A DNA stretch of 11,660 nt from Lachnospiraceae bacterium UBA4380 (GTDB taxonomy: Bacteria; Bacillota; Clostridia; Lachnospirales; Lachnospiraceae), in assembly GCA_002390025.1 (NCBI GenBank), contig DGRU01000050.1, positions 1 to 11,660 of the forward strand, read 5' to 3'. The translations under genes and the position numbers were made by a program. Positions 6,353-11,660 of the stretch are shown here, one piece after another. Positions within the stretch are counted from its first letter, which is position 1. Each line of letters opens with the position of its first letter. The notes beneath the pieces were generated by a model that was given only the letters and a program-made list of their open reading frames with translations, ran no database searches and was not told the origin of the DNA.

Positions 6353-7159
6353 TCACAGCTGCTCTGTCCGTCTCTGCCTGGCCGCCTCGAACAGGAGGAT
6401 CCCCGCCGCCATAGCGGCGTTGAGCGACTCCGCGCCTCCCGCCATGGGGATGATGATCTTCTCGTCCGCCTCTGCCGTCAGCTTCTCAGAAAGACCCTTT
6501 CCTTCGTTGCCGATGAGGAAGGCACATCCCTGTGTGAGCGGCAGTGCATCGTAGGCCCGTTTCCCGCCCAGATGGGCTGCGTAGCTGCGGATCCCCTTTT
6601 CGCGCAGAGCGGCTGTCTCTGCGCACAGGTCGCTGCTGACATAAAACGGCATGCGGAAGACGGCGCTCATGGTCGACCGGACGACCTTGGGGTTAAACAG
6701 GTCAACTGTCCCCCGGCTCATAAGGATCCCGGTCGCGCCGGCCGCCTCCGCCGTCCTGAAGATGGTGCCGAGATTGCCCGGGTCCTGGATATCCTCCAGG
6801 ATCAGGAGCAGGGGCAGGGCATCCCCGGTTCCCAGCAGCATTTCACGGCTGTAGACAGGCATCCGGGCAAGGCACAGGACTCCCTGGGGTGTAGCGGTAT
6901 CCGCCGCCTTTGCCATCACCTCTTCCGTGACAACCGTCAGCGGATGTTCCTGAAACAGCTTTTTTTCCTTGTCCGACGCGTTCCTGATCCGGTTTTCTGT
7001 CGCGTAGACTTCTTTGATATACTGCGCCGGTGTATCCGCACAGAGCCGGGTGCCCTCGATTACGAACAGACCTGTCTCCCTGCGCAGCTTTCCTTTTTTC
7101 TGCAGTTCGATCAGTTTCCGGATCCGCGGATTCGAACCGGAAGAAATGATATCCGACAT
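6353..7159 (-). CDS. SpoU/TrmH-family RNA 2'-O-ribose methyltransferase
   Basis: A SAM-dependent methyltransferase of the SPOUT class, acting on rRNA or tRNA ribose; the exact target cannot be read from sequence. The 268-aa product has an N-terminal substrate-binding domain (about 1-100, with NPRIRKLIEL and LFVIEG). The catalytic trefoil-knot domain follows: motif 1 LEDIQDPGNLGTIFRTAEA (121-139), motif 2 FLIGNEGKGLS (214-224) and motif 3 IPMAGGAESLNAAMAAGI (237-254). Motif 3 reads ESLNAAMAA where ESLNV(S/A)VAA is usual, a mild change. The ATG at 7159 has GGGGA 5 nt upstream; ATG 7171 and TTG 7183 are in-frame alternatives. It lies 202 bp after pfkA beyond a terminator-like hairpin, so expression may depend on read-through or on a promoter I did not recognise. 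Confidence 0.93.
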   Translation of the reverse strand: MSDIISSGSNPRIRKLIELQKKGKLRRETGLFVIEGTRLCADTPAQYIKEVYATENRIRNASDKEKKLFQEHPLTVVTEEVMAKAADTATPQGVLCLARMPVYSREMLLGTGDALPLLLILEDIQDPGNLGTIFRTAEAAGATGILMSRGTVDLFNPKVVRSTMSAVFRMPFYVSSDLCAETAALREKGIRSYAAHLGGKRAYDALPLTQGCAFLIGNEGKGLSEKLTAEADEKIIIPMAGGAESLNAAMAAGILLFEAARQRRTEQL

Positions 7160-7194
7160 TCCAGTCCCCATTTTCCAAGACAAAACATAGCGAA

Positions 7195-7215
7195 AGGGCG
7201 AGCCAGGCCCGCCCT
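7195..7215 (-). terminator. Terminator-like hairpin between pfkA and the RNA methyltransferase gene
   Basis: On the minus strand AGGGCGGGC pairs with GCTCGCCCT (nine pairs including one G-U) around a tiny loop. It is followed by TTTCGCTATGTTTTG, a broken U-rich stretch. It stands about 145 nt past the pfkA stop and 35 nt before the methyltransferase ATG, so it may end pfkA mRNA or attenuate the next gene. The interrupted U-tract limits confidence. Confidence 0.45.
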
Positions 7216-7361
7216 CTTGCAGATTTCCGTGATGCAGCTTTCCTCAGGTCCGGAGAAGCAGGTCTCTTCCGTCCGTGATCCCCTGTTATCAGATCAGGCA
7301 GTCAGTGCTCTCCATTCCCGGTTTTTCGGATAATTCCCGTATCTGATGAACGATCTGATGA

Positions 7362-8336
7362 TCAGAGATTCTGACTGATCCTGTACTCGTACTCCGGGAA
7401 ATCCTTTGTCATCGCCAGTGCTTCTTCGATGTCGAGATCGACAAATCTGCCGTCGCGGTAGCAGACGACGCGGTTTGACTTGCCCTGAAGAAGAATGTCG
7501 GTCGCATAAGCGCCCATGATGGAAGCGTAATAACGGTCCTTACATGTAGGAGCGCCGCCGCGCTGCATGTAACCCAGAATCGTTGCGCGGGTCTCAATGC
7601 CGGTAGCTGCCTCAATGCGCTTTGCCATCGATGTGGAGTGGCCGATGCCCTCTGCGTTGATGATCAGGTGGTGCTTTTTGCCTCTGCGGCGGTTTTCAAT
7701 GATATGGTCGACCAGGGCCTGCTCGTTGTAGTCATATTTTTCGGGAATGAGGATGTCCTCGGCGCCGTTCGCAACACCGCACCACAGTGCGATATAGCCG
7801 GCATGGCGGCCCATGACTTCGATAATAGAGCAGCGCTCATGAGAGGAGGAGGTGTCCTTGACTTTATCGATTGCATCCATCGCTGTGTTGACAGCGGTGT
7901 CGAAACCGATCGTATACTCCGTACATGTGATGTCCAGGTCGATCGTGCCGGGAAGGCCGATCGTATTGATGCCCTGTCTGGCCAGTGCCTGCGCGCCGCG
8001 GTAGGAGCCGTCACCGCCGATTACGACGATTCCGTCGATCCCGTGCTTACGGCAGATATCCGCTGCCTTTGCCTGTACTTCGGGTTCCTTGAACTCGAGG
8101 CATCTTGCTGTTCCGAGAATTGTGCCGCCTCGCTGGATAATGTTGGCAACATCAACGGACTTCATCTCAAAGATCTCCTCATTGAGCAGTCCCTTGTATC
8201 CTCTCATGATACCTTTGACCTTGACCTTGTTGGCCAGAGCCTCACGTACAACTGCGCGAATTGCGGCGTTCATACCGGGAGCATCGCCTCCGCTCGTCAG
8301 CACACCGATTGCATTGAACTCTTTCTTTGCTTCCAT
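7362..8336 (-). CDS. pfkA: ATP-dependent 6-phosphofructokinase
   Basis: It phosphorylates fructose 6-phosphate at C1, the committed step of glycolysis, as a cytosolic tetramer. The 324-aa length is normal for bacterial PfkA. The N-terminal loop is GVLTSGGDAPGMNAAIR (11-27). GGDGSYRGA (107-115) has Gly110 where pyrophosphate-dependent enzymes have Asp, supporting ATP use. The catalytic segment is PGTIDLDI (129-136): Asp133 and Asp135 are kept but the middle Asn of the usual TIDND is Leu. Further signatures are EVMGRHAGYIAL (173-184), NAEGIGHS and GYMQRGGAPTCKDR (255-268; QRGGSPTAFDR is common). AGGAGG 5 nt before the ATG fixes the start. It follows dnaE, a pairing common in Firmicutes and Proteobacteria-like gene orders, but has its own promoter. 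Confidence 0.97.
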   Translation of the reverse strand: MEAKKEFNAIGVLTSGGDAPGMNAAIRAVVREALANKVKVKGIMRGYKGLLNEEIFEMKSVDVANIIQRGGTILGTARCLEFKEPEVQAKAADICRKHGIDGIVVIGGDGSYRGAQALARQGINTIGLPGTIDLDITCTEYTIGFDTAVNTAMDAIDKVKDTSSSHERCSIIEVMGRHAGYIALWCGVANGAEDILIPEKYDYNEQALVDHIIENRRRGKKHHLIINAEGIGHSTSMAKRIEAATGIETRATILGYMQRGGAPTCKDRYYASIMGAYATDILLQGKSNRVVCYRDGRFVDLDIEEALAMTKDFPEYEYRISQNL

Positions 8337-8426
8337 AAATCCCTCCTCTGCCGGAGCCCGGGTGCATACAACTCAGGTGTCCGCCGCACATCAAGTATGA
8401 ATCAGCGCAGCAGCCTGTCAGCATTT

Positions 8427-8445
8427 GTGTCAAAAAAAAGGACAC
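8427..8445 (-). promoter_or_regulatory. Stem with a U8 loop in the pfkA leader
   Basis: In the pfkA leader transcript GUGUC (8445-8441) can pair with GACAC (8431-8427) around a loop containing eight U. The same GUGUCC can instead pair with GGACAC at 8382-8377 further down. Two exclusive pairings are a feature of attenuators, but these stems are short and I know of no riboswitch that fits. Confidence 0.25.
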
Positions 8446-8457
8446 TTAGATAGAATA

Positions 8458-8486
8458 ATTTTAGACCATTCACACAACGAATGCAA
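8458..8486 (-). promoter_or_regulatory. Probable sigma-A-like promoter of pfkA
   Basis: On the minus strand TTGCAT (8481-8486, three of six to consensus) is followed after 17 bp by TAAAAT (8458-8463, five of six). Initiation near 8451 would give a leader of about 115 nt. The A/T-rich sequence stands out in a GC-rich region and lies between the repeat element and pfkA, where a promoter is expected. Confidence 0.55.
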
Positions 8487-8511
8487 CAAAAACATGCGAG
8501 GACGGGCGGGA

Positions 8512-8619
8512 GGCGAGGGGCGGTTTGGGGGCGAGGGGCGGTTTGGAGACAGGGGACGGTTCTGTGTCTCCTGTCTCCAAACCGTCCCCTGGCTCCAAAC
8601 CATCCCTGGCTCCAAACCG
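8512..8619. repeat. Nested REP-like repeat element between dnaE and pfkA
   Basis: The centre is a hairpin with perfect 14-bp arms (8540-8553 and 8570-8583), extended outward by about five more pairs, around a loop containing GGACGGTTCTG. On the left GGCGAGGGGCGGTTTGG occurs twice (8512, 8530; period 18). On the right CCAAACC occurs three times (8577, 8595, 8612; period 18 then 17), two of them within identical CCTGGCTCCAAACC. It begins 12 nt after the dnaE stop. The core strings also occur in the element after dusB, suggesting a dispersed family. It may serve as the dnaE terminator region. Confidence 0.75.
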
Positions 8620-8630
8620 CAGTACTTCCT

Positions 8631-11600
8631 CTACTGCAGTACAACATTTTTCGGACCGCAGATCCCTCCCAGGATGCCGATCACGGCTTCGCCGGCGCGC
8701 AGTCCCTGGCCGGGCGGAAGGGTCTTTTTGGCCTTGCGGTCTTCGATGTAGATAATGACCTGGTCGCGCCCGCCGTGCTGTGCCACGGTGTTGAGGACAG
8801 CCTGCTCTTTTTGCTTCCATGCCTCGTAGGATGGGAAGCGGAGCCAGACTCTGCGGGGGACGTCGTCGAAGGCGACGATCTGTTCCGCAATGAGTTTGCC
8901 GTCTTTTTCCTCCTCGAGGGAGACGCGGCCCCTGATAAAGACCTTGGCATCCTCGTTGAGGATGTCGGCGGCGGCCTCATAGGTGCGCGGAAAAACGATG
9001 ACTTCGACAGAGCCTGTCATATCTTCGATCGTGAGGAAGGCCATGACCTGGTCGTTTTTGGTGTATTTGATCTTCTTTTCCGAGATAATGCCTCCGATCA
9101 CCGCATTCTGCCGGTCCTGCAGCCTGGAGACGGCGTTTTCGGCGCCGGCTGCCCCGGCGGCAGCTGTGCCGTCTGCCCGGACAAGGGAAGCGGCAGAGCC
9201 TGCGGTCACGCTGTCCATGCTGTCCGCGTCCTCATCCAGGATAAAATCGGCGGCAGTGGCTGTGACACGGCTCTTCCAGAGTCCCTCGTAGGCCTGCAGG
9301 GGATGGCCGCTGACATATATGCCCAGCACTTCTTTTTCGAAGGAGAGGCGCAGCTCATCGGGGTATTCGCCCACATCGGGCATGCGGATCTCGTAGTCTT
9401 TTTTGTCTTCTTCGTCCGCGATGTCAAACAGGGACATCTGGCCCGCCATATCATTTTTGCGGGAGGCCTGCAGGTCGTCGAGGATGCGCATATAGACGCT
9501 CATCATCTGCTTTCGGGTGGCGCCCAGGCAGTCGAGGGCGCCGGCCTTGATGAAGTTCTCGACGGTGCGGCGGTTGACGTCCTTGTCCCGGCCCGCCATG
9601 CGGGTCAGAAAGTCGCGCAGATCGCGGAAGGGACCGCTCAGGCGGCGTTCTCTGATCACTGCTTCGATCACGGGCCGTCCGACGCCCTTGATGGCGGTCA
9701 GTGCGTAGCGGATGCCTCCGGAGGAGACGGAGAATCCGGCCTCGCCCTCGTTGATATCGGGGGGAAGGATACGGATCTTCATGGACCGGCTTGCCAGAAT
9801 ATAGGAGGCGACCTTGGTCGGATGGTCTATGACCGAGGTCATCAGGGCCGCCATAAACTCCATGGGATAGTAATATTTGAGCCAGGCCGTCTGGTAGGCG
9901 ACGACGGCGTAGCAGGCCGCATGGGACTTGTTGAAGGCGTACTTGGCGAAGTCCATCATGGTGTCGTAGATGCCGGAGGCCACCTTCTCGTCGATCCCGC
10001 GTGCAGTGCAGCCGGGAACATTCTCATCGGGATTGCCGTAGACGAAATTGCGGCGCTCCTGCTCCATGACCGACTGCTTCTTTTTGCTCATGGCGCGGCG
10101 TACAAGGTCGCTGCGTCCCAGTGTGTAGCCGCCCAGGTCGCGGACGATCTGCATGACCTGTTCCTGGTAGACGATGCATCCGTAGGTGGGCTTGAGGATG
10201 GGTTCCAGCTCCGGGCAGGCGTAGTGGACCGAGCCGCGGTTGTTTTTGCCCTCGATGTACTGGGGGATAAAGTCCATAGGGCCGGGCCGGTAGAGGGAAA
10301 TGCCCGCGATGACATCCTCGAAGTTCTCGGGCCGCAGTTCCTTCATGAAACTCTGCATGCCGCCGGATTCCAGCTGGAAGATGCCGTCGGTCCTGCCGGA
10401 GGAAATATAGCGGTAGATATTGGGATCGGAGTAGTCCAGGCCCTCCATGGAGACCACAGGTCCCAGGGGATTCTGCGCGGGGCGCACAGTACCCACTGTC
10501 GGCTCTGAGGGCGGGTAGGCGCCTCCGGCCGCTTCGATGGAGTGATTGGCCATGTCAACGGCGTTCTGGATGACTGTGAGGGTCCTGAGGCCCAGAAAGT
10601 CCATCTTGAGAAGTCCCAGCTCCTCGATGGTGGTCATGGGGAACTGGGTGGTTGTCGAGCCGTCCTGGGCGCGGGCCAGCGGGACCAGTTCCTCCGCGGG
10701 CTCCGAGCAGATGACGACGCCCGCCGCATGGACGGAGGCATGCCGGGGCAGGCCCTCCAGGCGCAGGCTCATGTCGATCAGTTTATGGACGCGCTCATCG
10801 CTCTCGTAGGACTTGCGCAGATCCGGACTCTGCTTGAGAGCCTTCTGCAGGGTGATGCCCAGCTCCTGGGGAACCATCTTGGAGATGGAATCCACATAGC
10901 CGTAGGGCAGGTCCATGACGCGGCCGACATCGCGGATGACGCCCCGGGCCGCCATGGTGCCGAAGGTGATGATCTGCATGACACGGTCTTTGCCGTACTT
11001 TTCCGTGACATAGTCGATGACCTCGCCGCGGCGCTCGAAGCCGAAGTCCACGTCGATATCGGGCATGGACACGCGCTCGGGATTGAGAAAGCGCTCAAAG
11101 AGCAGGTTGTAGCGGATGGGGTCGATGTCGGTGATGCCCAGTGAATAGGAAACGATGGAGCCCGCCGCGCTCCCTCGGCCGGGGCCGACCATGATCCCGT
11201 TTTCACGGGAAAAATTGATGTAATCCCAGACGATGAGGAAGTAGTCGACATAGCCCATCTGGCGGATGGTGTTCAGTTCATATTCCAGCCTGGCGCGCAG
11301 GTCCGCGGCAGAGGCTCCGGAGTAGTCCGCAGAGATGTTTTTTTCATCAAAAACACCGGGGTAGCGCCTCTCCATGCCGTCATGGCAGAGCTTGTTGAGA
11401 TAGGTCCAGGAGTCGTAACCCGCCGGCACATCGAAGTGGGGGAGTTTGGTGACGCCGAACTCGATCTCCACGTGACAGCGGTCCGCGATGCGCTGGGTGT
11501 TGTCGATCGCCTCCTGCACATAGGGAAAGAGGCGGCGCATCTCCTCTTCGCTCTTGACGAAGAACTGGCCGCCCGGATAGCGCATGCGGTTTTCATCAGC

Positions 11601-11660
11601 CAGCTTCTTGCCGGTCTGGACACACAGGAGGATATCGTGGGCCTCCGCGTCCTCCGCGTA
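8631..11660 (-). CDS. dnaE: DNA polymerase III alpha subunit, DnaE (N-terminal part beyond the right edge)
   Basis: This is the replicative-type polymerase subunit that extends DNA 5' to 3'. The open frame runs from the edge to TAG at 8631: 1009 residues, of an expected 1150-1200, so most of the N-terminal PHP domain is outside. The first visible residues (YAEDAEAHDILLC) match the end of that domain. The catalytic aspartates lie in PDIDVDF (Asp codons near 11054 and 11048) and KMDFLGLRTLT (Asp near 10601). FNKSHAACYAVVAYQTAWLK and a helix-hairpin-helix region (about 9680-9500) follow. QMSLF at 9426-9440 resembles a sliding-clamp binding motif, and an OB-fold (IIGG-like start near 9105, then FLTIEDMTGSVEV) is near the end. 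Firmicutes usually also carry PolC, which is not in this window. Two low-complexity segments are described among the findings. Confidence 0.97.
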   Translation of the reverse strand, partial: YAEDAEAHDILLCVQTGKKLADENRMRYPGGQFFVKSEEEMRRLFPYVQEAIDNTQRIADRCHVEIEFGVTKLPHFDVPAGYDSWTYLNKLCHDGMERRYPGVFDEKNISADYSGASAADLRARLEYELNTIRQMGYVDYFLIVWDYINFSRENGIMVGPGRGSAAGSIVSYSLGITDIDPIRYNLLFERFLNPERVSMPDIDVDFGFERRGEVIDYVTEKYGKDRVMQIITFGTMAARGVIRDVGRVMDLPYGYVDSISKMVPQELGITLQKALKQSPDLRKSYESDERVHKLIDMSLRLEGLPRHASVHAAGVVICSEPAEELVPLARAQDGSTTTQFPMTTIEELGLLKMDFLGLRTLTVIQNAVDMANHSIEAAGGAYPPSEPTVGTVRPAQNPLGPVVSMEGLDYSDPNIYRYISSGRTDGIFQLESGGMQSFMKELRPENFEDVIAGISLYRPGPMDFIPQYIEGKNNRGSVHYACPELEPILKPTYGCIVYQEQVMQIVRDLGGYTLGRSDLVRRAMSKKKQSVMEQERRNFVYGNPDENVPGCTARGIDEKVASGIYDTMMDFAKYAFNKSHAACYAVVAYQTAWLKYYYPMEFMAALMTSVIDHPTKVASYILASRSMKIRILPPDINEGEAGFSVSSGGIRYALTAIKGVGRPVIEAVIRERRLSGPFRDLRDFLTRMAGRDKDVNRRTVENFIKAGALDCLGATRKQMMSVYMRILDDLQASRKNDMAGQMSLFDIADEEDKKDYEIRMPDVGEYPDELRLSFEKEVLGIYVSGHPLQAYEGLWKSRVTATAADFILDEDADSMDSVTAGSAASLVRADGTAAAGAAGAENAVSRLQDRQNAVIGGIISEKKIKYTKNDQVMAFLTIEDMTGSVEVIVFPRTYEAAADILNEDAKVFIRGRVSLEEEKDGKLIAEQIVAFDDVPRRVWLRFPSYEAWKQKEQAVLNTVAQHGGRDQVIIYIEDRKAKKTLPPGQGLRAGEAVIGILGGICGPKNVVLQ

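Noticed and set aside
6308..7333. A 341-codon open frame on the plus strand
   Set aside because: Antisense to the SpoU-type methyltransferase, Arg/Gln/Pro-rich and without domain features.
8402..8820. Small open frames containing repeated PSPVSKP- and PNRPSPP-like peptides
   Set aside because: These are translations of the repeat element and the dnaE 3' end in wrong frames, not genes.
8481..10508. A 675-codon open frame on the plus strand
   Set aside because: It is fully explained as the antisense of dnaE plus the repeat element. Its composition (His/Gly/Asp/Val-rich, no domain) is typical of antisense shadow frames in GC-rich genes, and dnaE in the opposite strand has clear motifs throughout.

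Overview
This window looks like a stretch of chromosome from a moderately GC-rich member of the Clostridia, most likely Lachnospiraceae. The grounds are the gene content and order (dnaE, pfkA, an RNA methyltransferase, birA, a DUF6145-type protein, dusB, greA), Gram-positive style Shine-Dalgarno sites and sigma-A-like promoters. No 16S rRNA or other taxonomic marker is present, so the assignment is an inference. Every gene I can support lies on the minus strand, so transcription runs from high to low coordinates.

Layout in the direction of transcription: dnaE (5' end cut by the right edge of the window, 11660-8631); a 294-bp gap with a nested hairpin repeat and a pfkA promoter; pfkA (8336-7362); a 202-bp gap with a terminator-like hairpin; a SpoU/TrmH-type RNA 2'-O-methyltransferase (7159-6353); a 283-bp gap with a tandem 46/47-bp repeat and a likely promoter; a probable operon of an NfeD-like protein (6069-5632), an SPFH/stomatin-like protein (5584-4553), ornithine carbamoyltransferase (4474-3485), BirA (3397-2351), a DUF6145-like protein (2242-1787) and DusB (1794-808, overlapping the gene before it); then a 340-bp gap holding a large hairpin, an 11-bp-arm palindrome and a consensus-like promoter; and greA (467 to the left edge, lacking only the last few codons).

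The genes are housekeeping: replication (DnaE), glycolysis (PfkA), RNA modification (the SpoU methylase and DusB), membrane organisation (NfeD and SPFH, a known functional pair), arginine/citrulline metabolism (OTCase), biotin ligation and repression (BirA), and transcript cleavage (GreA). I see no defence system, phage, transposase gene, CRISPR array, tRNA or rRNA.

The unusual material is in the gaps. Two hairpin elements, one after dnaE and one after dusB, share the core GGACGGTTCTG and the reverse-arm sequence AACCGTCCCCTG. They look like members of one dispersed REP-like family. Two other gaps contain unrelated tandem repeats, one of which starts inside the argF stop codon. A perfect 11-bp palindrome abuts the greA promoter. 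Within proteins, PfkA has TIDLD where TIDND is usual, and DnaE has an internal QMSLF clamp-binding-like motif and two low-complexity stretches. I did not find a convincing new multi-gene system.
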